NCBI GenBank assembly: GCA_001303415.1
Contig: LJTN01000003.1
Location: forward strand, 1 to 64,000
DNA length: 64,000 bases
Source: Myxococcales bacterium SG8_38
GTDB taxonomy: Bacteria > Myxococcota_A > Polyangia > Polyangiales > Houyiibacteriaceae
Direction: 5' to 3'
Part shown: positions 18,524 through 26,920 of the stretch, one piece after another
Numbering within the stretch: position 1 is the first letter of the stretch
How the letters are laid out: every line of letters starts with the position of its first letter
Notes under the pieces: generated by a model
The model's input: the letters and a program-made list of their open reading frames with translations, nothing else
Database searches by the model: none
Told to the model about the DNA's origin: nothing
Position numbers and translations under genes: made by a program

Positions 18524-19081
18524 CTACGCGCGGTTAGCGAAGCGGTATCGCATCGCGCCTTCGCGCGCACGGAAGGCCATCATGCCCGCGAAAAAGGCGA
18601 CGGGGAATGCCAGCCAGCCGCTGATGATCAGCGAGCCCATGAAGACGTTGAGCCCGGTCTCGATGGGCGTCACGCTCATCGCAGCCACTTCCATCGCAAA
18701 GAGGATGTACGCGCAGAGCGCTACGAACACGCCTCGTCTGCCCGCGAGACACTCGTCGGGGACCTGATGGGGATTCCCAATCCCGGCGCCAAAGAGGCTG
18801 CCCGAGAAGAATGCGGCCACCACCGGAAGCAACATGAACATGAGCCATGCGTCGTCGATTCCCTTTGCCCACGCCACGATGCCGAACGGCATCGACGCGA
18901 CGAGCGTGATCCGGGCCGACCAGAGCCCGGCACAGGTCCGCGACTTGAGCTCGCCCGCCTCCCAGTCGGAGCTCGGGTCGATGCGCCCGTCCCACCGGCG
19001 GGTTGGCATTTTCGCCCTTTCGGGCGTCGCTGGCGCAGTGGCTGCTGCGGGGTGTATACTGTTCAAGCGTTTGATATCCAT
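18524..19081 (-). CDS. Four-helix membrane protein, hypothetical
   Basis: 185 aa from ATG 19081, which has CGGGGA seven bases upstream; a longer frame starts at 19129. Four hydrophobic segments follow a ~65-residue polar N-terminus, including 'WLMFMLLPVVAAFFSGSLFGAG' (given in part), 'VALCAYILFAMEVAAMSV' and 'WLAFPVAFFAGMMAF'. No family recognised. It is divergent from an HxlR regulator with shared inverted repeats between them, so it is the probable target of that regulator. Confidence 0.75.
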   Translation of the reverse strand: MDIKRLNSIHPAAATAPATPERAKMPTRRWDGRIDPSSDWEAGELKSRTCAGLWSARITLVASMPFGIVAWAKGIDDAWLMFMLLPVVAAFFSGSLFGAGIGNPHQVPDECLAGRRGVFVALCAYILFAMEVAAMSVTPIETGLNVFMGSLIISGWLAFPVAFFAGMMAFRAREGAMRYRFANRA

Positions 19082-19102
19082 CGTCAATCCCCGATACTCA
19101 AT

Positions 19103-19144
19103 GCTACTGTTTCCGTAGCGGTGGTGCAAATTTTTTTGCTACGG
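19103..19144. promoter_or_regulatory. Candidate HxlR operator in divergent intergenic region
   Basis: Three half-sites occur within 42 bp: GCTAC at 19103, GTAGC at 19115 (within CCGTAGC 19113-19119) and GCTACGG at 19138-19144. CCGTAGC/GCTACGG is a perfect 7 bp inverted repeat. The block also holds a T7 run. It lies between the membrane-protein gene and the HxlR gene and could control both. Confidence 0.55.
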
Positions 19145-19158
19145 TATTCGAAGCGCCC

Positions 19159-19473
19159 ATGGCCAAGCGACAGCACGGCTCGAAGGAGCACCCCATCGTC
19201 GAGCTGCTCGACAGCTTGGGGCGTCGCTGGAGCCTCAGAATTATTTGGGAATTACAAGACGGCCCGGTCAAGTTCCGTGCCTTGCGCAAAGCCTGCGACG
19301 GCGTTTCCCCGAGCGTGCTCAACACGCGCGTCCGGGAGCTTCGCCGGCTAGAGCTCATCAGAAAGACCGATCATGGGTACGCGCTGACCTCGGACGGCAA
19401 ATCGCTGGCTGCCCACCTGGTCGAGCTCGATCGATGGGCTCGCCGTTGGAGAAAGCGCCACCCCGACACCTGA
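19159..19473 (+). CDS. HxlR-family winged-helix transcriptional regulator
   Basis: 104 aa, normal size. The family core is clear: 'LLDSLGRRWSLRIIWEL', 'GPVKFRALRKACDGVSPSVLNTRVREL' (recognition helix) and 'LELIRKTDHGYALTSDGKSL' (wing). It lacks the near-N-terminal Cys used by redox-sensing relatives (HypR, YodB, QorR). It therefore probably senses a ligand or acts by another route. The divergent neighbour at 18524 is the likely target. Confidence 0.93.
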   Translation: MAKRQHGSKEHPIVELLDSLGRRWSLRIIWELQDGPVKFRALRKACDGVSPSVLNTRVRELRRLELIRKTDHGYALTSDGKSLAAHLVELDRWARRWRKRHPDT

Positions 19474-19480
19474 GCCGCTG

Positions 19481-20356
19481 CTAGCGCTCACCCGTGGGCA
19501 GGGCGCCGTCCTTGCTATGAAGGCCCATCCGGGCCTTGTTTCGGGTCAGCAGGGCATCGCCTGCATGCACCACCAAGAGCAGCCCCAGAAGCGGGAGCGC
19601 GAGCAGGATGCCTTCGGCTCCTTCGAGCCTCACTGCGGGCCCCAGCGTGCTCACGAAGACGCCCCAGAGAATCGCCGCGCCGACCATCTCGAGCAACGCA
19701 TACTTGCGGTAGCCGAGATAGAAGTCTCCGAGGCCGGGAAAGATCAGTGAGCGAAGCGCTGCTTTTTTCGGGCTCTTGAACTCTTCCCCACAGGCGGGGC
19801 ACGAGGGAGGCGCCCCGTCGATTGCCGTGAAGCAACGTGGGCAGAGGTTCTGCCAACCCCCATCGCCGGTGTCGACCGACTCGAGGAGGTTCCTGAGATA
19901 TCGCGCCTCCGATCGCCCCACGCCATGAAACATCAGTTGCTCGCGCCCGCTTCGGATGAAGACGTAGCTGTTTCGGCCCGCCGTGGCGCGGATGCGATCG
20001 AGCGGCAACTGACTCGCGAACATGCAAGGACGCTGACACCAGTCGGTATGGATCAGCAGCACGCGCTCGTCGGTGAGCACCAGCGTCGTTCGATTGGCAA
20101 ACGGGTTCATCGAGCCTGCCGTCAGCAACCACCACATCACCTGGCGCACGCCGTTGGTGGCGAACCGGACTACCTCGAGCGGACCCAAAGCCCGCTTGAG
20201 CACGGGCTCTGCGCGGCCGAGGATCTTGGCCCGTTTGCGATCGCGGCGGGAGAGCTTGCCCTTGCGCACGCTCGGGAACATCTCGTCGAATCGCACGGCG
20301 ATCGACGCCGGCAGCAGCGCCCTCAGCTCCTCTTCTGGCGAACCCCTCTTGGGCAT
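19481..20356 (-). CDS. Membrane protein with PH-like domain and zinc ribbon
   Basis: 291 aa from ATG 20356; a longer frame (to 20845) runs into rmuC and is rejected. N-terminal ~60 residues are charged. A beta-rich section, 'LVLTDERVLLIHTDW' through 'NSYVFIRSGREQLMFHGVG', resembles bacterial PH-like (bPH/YokE) domains. A treble-clef/zinc ribbon follows ('CPRCFTAIDGAPPSCPACGEEF', two CxxC pairs). Then come three hydrophobic helices near the C-terminus. The PH-like/zinc-ribbon/TM combination suggests a membrane-peripheral sensor or trafficking role. Function unknown. Divergent from rmuC. Confidence 0.8.
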   Translation of the reverse strand: MPKRGSPEEELRALLPASIAVRFDEMFPSVRKGKLSRRDRKRAKILGRAEPVLKRALGPLEVVRFATNGVRQVMWWLLTAGSMNPFANRTTLVLTDERVLLIHTDWCQRPCMFASQLPLDRIRATAGRNSYVFIRSGREQLMFHGVGRSEARYLRNLLESVDTGDGGWQNLCPRCFTAIDGAPPSCPACGEEFKSPKKAALRSLIFPGLGDFYLGYRKYALLEMVGAAILWGVFVSTLGPAVRLEGAEGILLALPLLGLLLVVHAGDALLTRNKARMGLHSKDGALPTGER

Positions 20357-20464
20357 ACGCGCTCGGGAACGTAGCACGATCGGGCCGCCCCGATTCAGCG
20401 CTGCGCAAACCGTCAGGATGATGCTAGGATGGGCGCAAAGCTCGCGCTTTTGGGGGATTGGGAG

Positions 20465-21814
20465 ATGGAAGCTCCACTGTTGGTGGCCGCGACGCTCTTG
20501 CTCGCAGCCAACCTCGTCACGACGCTGATACTGCTCAAGAGAAGGGCGGGCGATTCGGCAGCGCATGCCCAGGCCGAGGCCGCCGCCCGCGCCGAATCCA
20601 TTCAGCTGCTGCGAACGGAGCTTCGCGCCGCGCGCGAGGAGGCGTCTGCGAGCGCGAGCGCGCTCCGGCAGGAGGTATCGCGCACGCACCAGGCTGGCAC
20701 CGAGACCCTGGTCAAGACGATCGCGCAAATCGGCGAATCGCAAACCACGAAGTTTCAAGCGTTTACCGCTCAGCTCAAAGCTCTGACCGACTCGAACCAG
20801 CGGGGGCTGAAGCACCTTCAGGAAACGGTCGACGGGCGTCTCCAAGAGTTGCGCAGCAGCAACGAGCGCAAGCTCGATCAGATGCGGGAGGTGGTCGACG
20901 AAAAGCTGCAGAGCACGCTCGAGAAGCGTCTAGGCGAGTCGTTCAAGCTGGTGGGCGACCGGCTCGAGGCAGTGCAGCAGGGCCTCGGCGAAATGCGAAG
21001 CCTGGCCAACGGCGTGGGCGACCTCAAGAGAGTGCTCACCAACGTGAAGACTCGCGGCACCTGGGGCGAGGTGCAGCTCGGCGCGCTGCTCGATCAGATC
21101 CTCACGCCGGACCAGTACGGCCGGAACGTGAAGCCGTGGCCCGACTCGCGTGAGGTGGTCGAGTTCGCCATCCGGCTGCCTGGGGCCGTGGACGATCCCG
21201 ATCAGTGCGTATGGCTGCCCATCGATTCGAAGTTTCCGCAAGAAGACTATCTGCGCCTGGTCGAGGCAAGCGACAACGGGGATCTCGCTGCGGTGCAGCA
21301 GGCGCAAGGCGCGCTCCTCCGTTCCATCCAGGACTCCGCCAAAGACGTGAGCACCAAGTATCTGAACCCGCCTCTGACCACCGATTTCGCCATCCTGTTC
21401 CTGCCGACCGAAGGTCTCTATGCCGAGGCGCTACGTCATCCGGGCCTGGTCGAGCGATTGCAGCGTGAGCATCGCATCGTGGTGGCGGGTCCGACCACGC
21501 TTGCAGCCGTCCTCAATAGCCTTCGTATCGGCTTTCGTACCCTGGCGATCGAGCAGCGATCGAGCGAGGTGTGGAAGGTGCTCGGCGCCGTGAAGACCGA
21601 GTTCGGCAAGTTCGGCGACGTCTTGACGAAGGTGAAGCGGCAGCTCGATGCGGCGGGCCGCACGATCGATGAAACCGGGGTCCGGACCCGGGCCATGGAG
21701 CGCAGGCTCCGCTCGGTCGAGGAGCTGCCGGCGGAAGCAGCATCGGCAATGCTCGATCTGCCATCCGAGGGGCCTCTAGAGCTCTTGGACGCCCAAGAAG
21801 ACGGGGCCGCTTAG
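20465..21814 (+). CDS. rmuC: DNA recombination protein RmuC
   Basis: 449 aa from ATG 20465, preceded by TGGGGGATTGGGAG; an in-frame ATG 36 bases upstream is less likely. An N-terminal membrane anchor ('LLVAATLLLAANLVTTLILL') is followed by a coiled coil of ~150 residues. The RmuC nuclease-like core contains 'RGTWGEVQLGALLDQIL', 'WLPIDSKFPQEDYLRL', 'FLPTEGLYAEALRHPGLVE' and 'GPTTLAAVLNSLRIGF'. RmuC limits DNA inversions and is related to PD-(D/E)XK nucleases. Confidence 0.96.
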   Translation: MEAPLLVAATLLLAANLVTTLILLKRRAGDSAAHAQAEAAARAESIQLLRTELRAAREEASASASALRQEVSRTHQAGTETLVKTIAQIGESQTTKFQAFTAQLKALTDSNQRGLKHLQETVDGRLQELRSSNERKLDQMREVVDEKLQSTLEKRLGESFKLVGDRLEAVQQGLGEMRSLANGVGDLKRVLTNVKTRGTWGEVQLGALLDQILTPDQYGRNVKPWPDSREVVEFAIRLPGAVDDPDQCVWLPIDSKFPQEDYLRLVEASDNGDLAAVQQAQGALLRSIQDSAKDVSTKYLNPPLTTDFAILFLPTEGLYAEALRHPGLVERLQREHRIVVAGPTTLAAVLNSLRIGFRTLAIEQRSSEVWKVLGAVKTEFGKFGDVLTKVKRQLDAAGRTIDETGVRTRAMERRLRSVEELPAEAASAMLDLPSEGPLELLDAQEDGAA

Positions 21815-21878
21815 AAGTCCGACTGTTTCCGTTTTCGGTCACCATGTGGCGTGCTACATGAGACCGTCTGGAGAGCGC

Positions 21879-22994
21879 ATGCCCCGTTGGACCTTTCGAG
21901 CCTTTGCCGTTTGTTGCCTGATTGTCACGGGCGCCGCCTGCTCCAACGACACGGCCTCCGCGCCGGCGGCCTATCGCGATGCCGGCCCCTTCGAGGCGGG
22001 CGTCACCACCATCATGCTCGCCGATCGCATGGTCGAGGTTTGGTACCCGGTGGACCCCGGGGATGACGCGGGCCTCGAGCCTGATGCGTACTTCATCCGC
22101 GACACCCTGCCTGATGCCTTCGACGCGATCTTGCCTGCGGACGTCAACCCACCCTTCGTCACCGACGCCTATCGAGAGGCACCGGCCAGCGATGAAGGCC
22201 CGTTTCCCTTGGTGTTGTTTGCGCACGGTTTCGCGAGCTACCGCAATCAGTCGACCTTTTTGACCACGCACCTCGCGTCGTGGGGATTCGTGGTCGCTTC
22301 GGTCGATTATCTCGAGCGCGGCCTCGCCTCGGTCCTCGGTCAGCCGCCCGACCCGCAGCTCGAGGATACCGCGCTCACCCGCATGGTGGTGGACCGCATG
22401 GCGTTGGAAAACGAGCGTCCCGGCGCGTTGCTCGAAGGGCGCATCTCGACCGAACGCGTCGCCATCACGGGGCATTCGGCCGGCGGCGGCACGTCGATTC
22501 GCTTTGGCGGAGAGCCGGACGTCGTCACGTACATTCCGCTCTCGGCCGGCTTCCCGAGTGATTCCATGGTCGAGCTTGCCGACAAGCCTTCGCTTTGGCT
22601 GACCGGCGACATCGACGGCGTGGTCGAGCCCGGGCGCACCATCAATGCCTTCGAAGAGGCGAGCACGCTCAGCGCGCCCGCTCGTCTCGTCCTCATCGAC
22701 GACATGGGCCACCTGGGGCCGAGCGACATCTGCGCCATTGGAGAATCGGGTGGCGGCATCGTGCAGATCGCGCTCGATGCGGGCCTCCCCATTCCAGAGA
22801 GTCTGGTTCGCCTCGGCACCGACGGCTGCCAGCCCGAGGCGCTTCCGGTCGAGGACGGCTGGCCGACCATTCGCCACTTCGTGACCGCACAGCTCCGCTG
22901 GGCGTTTGGCGTCGACTCGGAGCCGGTGGGGCTTTCCGAGCGAGCCGCCGAAGGGCTCCCCGAAGCCGTGTTCAGCTATCAAGAATCGCCGTGA
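21879..22994 (+). CDS. Secreted alpha/beta-hydrolase lipoprotein (PAF-acetylhydrolase/chlorophyllase-like)
   Basis: 371 aa. The start at ATG 21879 (GGAGAG upstream) gives a lipoprotein signal ending 'VTGAAC'; ATG 21858 is the alternative. Hydrolase features are the oxyanion region 'PFPLVLFAHGFASYRNQSTFL', nucleophile elbow 'ITGHSAGGGTS' (GHSAGG) near residue 200, an Asp in 'WLTGDIDGVVEP', and a late His in 'DDMGHLGPSDIC'. The substrate is probably an ester. It is convergent with the helicase. Confidence 0.9.
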   Translation: MPRWTFRAFAVCCLIVTGAACSNDTASAPAAYRDAGPFEAGVTTIMLADRMVEVWYPVDPGDDAGLEPDAYFIRDTLPDAFDAILPADVNPPFVTDAYREAPASDEGPFPLVLFAHGFASYRNQSTFLTTHLASWGFVVASVDYLERGLASVLGQPPDPQLEDTALTRMVVDRMALENERPGALLEGRISTERVAITGHSAGGGTSIRFGGEPDVVTYIPLSAGFPSDSMVELADKPSLWLTGDIDGVVEPGRTINAFEEASTLSAPARLVLIDDMGHLGPSDICAIGESGGGIVQIALDAGLPIPESLVRLGTDGCQPEALPVEDGWPTIRHFVTAQLRWAFGVDSEPVGLSERAAEGLPEAVFSYQESP

Positions 22995-23012
22995 AGCCAA
23001 GCAGCCGGCGCT

Positions 23013-25571
23013 TCAGTCGCGGATCGACAGCAAGGTCAGGACGGGTTGGCCGAGCTCGCGGCTCGCGGGAAGGTCCACACGCAGGCGCAGGTGCCAGGAT
23101 CGATCCCCGTTCGGGTCGAGCAGGATCTGGCGAATGCGCCACTCCGACGCATTTCGTTCGATCTCCAAGTGCGCACTGCTCCTGGCGTCGGGGCCGATCT
23201 CGATGGCGTCGTATTCCGCCCAATAGGGGGCAAGCGTCTCGCCAAGCCGTTCCGCGGTCCACTCGTTGCGTTCGTCCGCCTCGGTCAAGGTCTCGGCCAC
23301 CCGGTCGTACTGTCGGAACGCGAGGAACCGGACGAGCTTCCAGATCGCGTTGCGCACCATCGTGGTGAAGCCGCGCTCGTCTCGGGTGATGTCGACCGCT
23401 TCTTCCTCCGGCTCGCGTTCGACGGGCACCACGGTGTCGTCGGAGAGCGCATGCAGCTCTTCCCATTCCGCCAAGAGACTCGCATCGATCGACCGGACGG
23501 TGAGCCCCAACCAATCGGACACGTCGTAGAGCTCGGTGGTCTTGGCTGTTTCGGGCACCGTTTGCACGAACGCTTTGTAGGCATCGGTGAGATAGCGAAG
23601 CAGGACGCCTTCGGAGCGCTGCAGACCGTACTCTTTTACGTACTCGACGAAGCTCATGCCGAGCTCGTACATGTCCCGCGCGATCGATTTCGGCCGAAGG
23701 ACGTCGCTCCCCACCCACGGGTGCCGCTCCGAGAAGACCTCGTAGGTGCCGTACAAAAACTCGGCGTTGGGCTTGGGGTATTCGATCTTGTCGAGCTCGG
23801 CCATGCGCTCGTCGTACTCCATGCCTTCCGCCTTCATCGCTCCGAGCGCACGCGATTTGAGCGTATCGGTTTGGCGATACAGAACCGCCCAAGGGTCCTC
23901 GAGCGTCGCTTCGACCAGCGTCAGCACGTCCAAGGGGTAGGCCGGGTCCTCGCGATCGAGCACCTCCACCGCCTCGACGACGTAGAGCGACAACGCCTGG
24001 TTGAGCGAGAAGTCCGACTGGAAGTCCTCGTGGACGCGCGGGCCTCCGGGAACGAGCTCGATCACGCCGGCGTCGCGAAGCGACCGAATCATCGCGATGG
24101 CATTGCGGGCATGTTGTCTCTTGGCGGTGGGGCCGTCGTGACAATTGCGGATGAGCTTGCGCAGCGCCAAGCAGCCGTCGTCCTCGTGACGCTCGAAGAG
24201 ATTCAAGATCATCGCGTTGCTCACCTGAAACTGGGACGCGAGCGGCTCGGGCGGCGACTCTTGCAGGCGAACGAACGTGTCCATGTCCCAGTGCGCGTAC
24301 CCCTTCTCGGGCGGCGGACGCATCTTCAGCTTGCGAAGCTTTTTCGGATCATCGCCCGCCTTGGCGCGAAGCTTCTTGTTCTCGATCACGTGCTCGGGCG
24401 CCTGCGCGACGACGCTGCCGAGCGTATCGAAGCCCCGGCGGCCGGCCCGCCCCGCGATCTGCTTGAAGTCCCGGACGCTGAGCACCTTGGTCTTTTCGCC
24501 ATCGTACTTGCAGAGCTTCGTGAAGAGCACGGTCCGGATCGGGACGTTGACGCCCACCCCGAGCGTGTCGGTCCCGCAAATGATCCGAAGCTTGCCCTCC
24601 TGGGCCAGCCTCTCCACCAGCCGCCGGTAGCGCGGAAGCATGCCCGCGTGGTGCACGCCGATTCCATGATGAAGGAACTTCTTGAGCTCTTTGCCAAACG
24701 GCGTGTCGAAGCGCGTTCCCGCGAGGCTTTCCTTGAGCGCCTTCTTTTCGTCTTTCGACAGGACGTCGATGCTCATGAAGCTTTGCGCTTGCTCCGTCGC
24801 CGCCCGCTGGGCAAAGTGAACCACGTAGATTGGCGCCTTTCCGTTCTCGATGAGCTCGACCACCGTGTTGTGGAGCGCCTCTTCGCTGTATGAAAAATCG
24901 AGAGGCACGGGCCGGTCGGCGCTTTGCACGAGGCTCGTCGGCACGCCGGTCAGCTCGGTGAGCGCCTTCTCGAACGGCTGCGTGTCGCCAAGCGTCGCGC
25001 TCATCAGCAAGAAACGGACTTGGGGTAGGGTGAGCAGCGGAATTTGCCAGGCGACGCCGCGATCCCGGTCGGCGTAGTAGTGAAACTCGTCCATCACGAC
25101 GCCGTCGACCTCGGCCCCCTCGCCTTCGCGGAGCGCCACGTTGGCCAGGATCTCGGCCGTGCAGCAGATCACCGGGGCATCCCGATTGACCGTGGCATCG
25201 CCCGTCATCATGCCGACGCGCTGTGGTCCGAGCACCCGGCACAAGTCGAAGAACTTCTCGCTGACCAGCGCCTTGATGGGCGCCGTGTAGAACGAGCGCT
25301 CGCCGAGGGCGACCGAGCGAAAATGGGCGGCAAGCGCGACGAGCGACTTCCCCGATCCCGTCGGCGTGTTGAGGATCACGTTGTGACCGACGAAAAGCTC
25401 CACGATCGCTTCCTCTTGTGCCGGATAGAGCACGAGCCCCTGGTCGCTCACGTACTCGAGGAACCGGCTGAGCAACGCGTCGCCGTCGACGCGCTCGTCG
25501 AGGTCATCGAGGTATCGATCGAGAAGGCTCATGAAGCGGTGCATCAACTTCGCATCGCGATCGCGCGCCAT
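23013..25571 (-). CDS. Superfamily 2 DExH helicase, Ski2/Mtr4-like
   Basis: 852 aa from ATG 25571; the frame extends to 25655, but the extra residues look non-coding and no good ribosome site separates the options. Motifs: I 'NTPTGSGKSLVALAA', II 'VVMDEFHYYADRDRG' (DEFH), III 'LLMSATLGD', IV-V 'HHAGMLPRYRRLVERLAQ' and 'GTDTLGVGVNVPI', VI 'QIAGRAGRRG'. The ~400-residue C-terminal region is the DUF3516-like extension found in bacterial members. Probably RNA helicase or RNA processing; unstudied in bacteria. A 615-aa frame on the opposite strand is a shadow. Confidence 0.93.
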   Translation of the reverse strand: MARDRDAKLMHRFMSLLDRYLDDLDERVDGDALLSRFLEYVSDQGLVLYPAQEEAIVELFVGHNVILNTPTGSGKSLVALAAHFRSVALGERSFYTAPIKALVSEKFFDLCRVLGPQRVGMMTGDATVNRDAPVICCTAEILANVALREGEGAEVDGVVMDEFHYYADRDRGVAWQIPLLTLPQVRFLLMSATLGDTQPFEKALTELTGVPTSLVQSADRPVPLDFSYSEEALHNTVVELIENGKAPIYVVHFAQRAATEQAQSFMSIDVLSKDEKKALKESLAGTRFDTPFGKELKKFLHHGIGVHHAGMLPRYRRLVERLAQEGKLRIICGTDTLGVGVNVPIRTVLFTKLCKYDGEKTKVLSVRDFKQIAGRAGRRGFDTLGSVVAQAPEHVIENKKLRAKAGDDPKKLRKLKMRPPPEKGYAHWDMDTFVRLQESPPEPLASQFQVSNAMILNLFERHEDDGCLALRKLIRNCHDGPTAKRQHARNAIAMIRSLRDAGVIELVPGGPRVHEDFQSDFSLNQALSLYVVEAVEVLDREDPAYPLDVLTLVEATLEDPWAVLYRQTDTLKSRALGAMKAEGMEYDERMAELDKIEYPKPNAEFLYGTYEVFSERHPWVGSDVLRPKSIARDMYELGMSFVEYVKEYGLQRSEGVLLRYLTDAYKAFVQTVPETAKTTELYDVSDWLGLTVRSIDASLLAEWEELHALSDDTVVPVEREPEEEAVDITRDERGFTTMVRNAIWKLVRFLAFRQYDRVAETLTEADERNEWTAERLGETLAPYWAEYDAIEIGPDARSSAHLEIERNASEWRIRQILLDPNGDRSWHLRLRVDLPASRELGQPVLTLLSIRD

Positions 25572-25726
25572 CAAGCGGTCACTGTGACCTGGCTTCACGC
25601 GGGCGTGGCATTTTCGCATCAGCCCGAGGCTTGGTCGGCAACCCATCGCTGACATTCCGCGAAACCGGCGCTTGGCATGTCGGTTGCAGCGTTTCGCTGG
25701 TGAACGGGCAGCGGGAGGTATCTGTC

Positions 25727-26656
25727 ATGCTTCGCTTTGTTCCGTTCTGTTCGTATTTCTTGGGGGTGCTCACGATCTTGCCCGGGTGCTGCGGGTCCGC
25801 TGCCGAGTGCGAGCGCGCACCGATGGAGGCCGAGATTTGGCGGATCGAAGACCGATATGCGCTGGGCTCGCACGTCCGGATCGAGATTCGGGGACCGGAG
25901 CGTTGGACCCTCGCGTCGAGCGATCCCGAGATCGTTCGGATCGGCGCCGTCGAGTGGATCGGTGCAAACATCGGGCGCGCGACGCTGCATTTCATCGGTG
26001 CGGGCCGGGCTTCGATCATCTTCGAAAGCGAGCTCGGTGTCGTGGTGGAGGAAGAAGTCGAGGTGCTGGCGCACCAACGCGTCGTGGTCCGGCTCGGTGA
26101 GACCACGGGCCTGGTGTTGGGCCCGCTTTCGGGTGAGGTGATCCTGGCCGGGGACCAGCACGTGCTCGTCCTCTATCTCGATGCACAGGGAAGGCTCCTT
26201 CACGGCGCCGGTCTGGCCGAGCTCCGAATGTCTTCGGGGCTCGAGCCGTGCGGCACGGCCGCCTCGGCTTCGATCGAGCAACACTGCATCTCCGTCCTGA
26301 CGCCCGGCCCGCACCTTCTGGCGGTTCGCGTCGAAGACGAGCGCCTGGAGCTTCCGTTCGAAGCCGTGCTCGCGAACGACGTCGTGGACGTCGAGCTTCT
26401 TGCGGCCGACGAGTCCGAGCTCATGCCCGGTACCTGGGTCGAGGTCGACGTGGTGGGCGTGACACGGGAGGGAACCCGAGTCCGGGGAGTACACCCGCGA
26501 TTCCAAGCCGGAGAGCGCCTCTACCTCGGATACCTCACCTATCGGCACGACCCGGCAGGAATGCCCCGCACCATCGCGGCTCAGGCCCTCGGCCGGCAGC
26601 GGCGCATCACGGTCCACGGAAGCCTCAGCGAAAAAAACGAAGCCGGTCAACGCTAG
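25727..26656 (+). CDS. Exported lipoprotein, hypothetical
   Basis: 309 aa from ATG 25727, which has an excellent GGGAGGT site seven bases upstream. The signal ends at a lipobox 'TILPGC'. The mature protein is beta-rich and contains a BIG/Ig-like stretch ('GSHVRIEIRGPERWTLASSDPEIVRIG'). No catalytic motif seen. Related to uncharacterised myxobacterial lipoproteins by pattern only. Its last codons form the first arm of the hairpin at 26639-26668. Confidence 0.82.
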   Translation: MLRFVPFCSYFLGVLTILPGCCGSAAECERAPMEAEIWRIEDRYALGSHVRIEIRGPERWTLASSDPEIVRIGAVEWIGANIGRATLHFIGAGRASIIFESELGVVVEEEVEVLAHQRVVVRLGETTGLVLGPLSGEVILAGDQHVLVLYLDAQGRLLHGAGLAELRMSSGLEPCGTAASASIEQHCISVLTPGPHLLAVRVEDERLELPFEAVLANDVVDVELLAADESELMPGTWVEVDVVGVTREGTRVRGVHPRFQAGERLYLGYLTYRHDPAGMPRTIAAQALGRQRRITVHGSLSEKNEAGQR

Positions 26657-26668
26657 CTGACCGGCTTC
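26630..26668 (-). terminator. Rho-independent terminator on the minus strand
   Basis: An 11 bp perfect stem (GAAGCCGGTCA / TGACCGGCTTC, arms 26639-26649 and 26658-26668) with an 8-base loop is followed on the minus strand by a run of seven T (A7 on the plus strand). In the plus direction no T-run follows, so it mainly serves minus-strand transcription from the region to the right, where no protein gene lies. Confidence 0.75.
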
Positions 26669-26815
26669 TGGTCACGGGCTCCTCAGAGTGGGGGAGGTCA
26701 AGGCGGGCACCATCTTCGGGGAACGTAGTTTTCGCCTGACGCTGGATGGGATGGTGGGCTCATCCGTTGCCCTTCGTTCCTTACCGCTGGTGCCCGCCTA
26801 GTACCGAATGACGAT
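26630..26815 (-). ncRNA. Candidate structured non-coding RNA ending in the terminator
   Basis: This 264-base gap between two genes has no open frame, yet can fold into a rod: 12 bp outer stem (26701-26712 with 26788-26799, GGCGGGCACCA/TGGTGCCCGCC core), then CGG/CCG, then 6 bp GGAACG/CGTTCC (26720-26725 with 26775-26780), then an apical GGATG/CATCC hairpin. The minus strand has the T7 terminator just downstream, giving a ~185-nt RNA. I see no SRP, RNase P, tmRNA or tRNA signature. A 6S-like rod is conceivable but unproven. Promoter not convincingly seen. Confidence 0.5.
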
Positions 26816-26920
26816 CAGGAACCTAACCGGGCCCCTGACACCCACGACGACAAAAGAAGGCATCCAACGCGCCACGCCTCCTGCCGCTTGACCCTTTGGG
26901 CTTGTAATTCTGGCTCCGCT

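Noticed and set aside
23046-24893. 615-codon plus-strand frame opposite the helicase
   Set aside because: It mirrors the helicase codons, has no family features, and the minus-strand protein has all helicase motifs.
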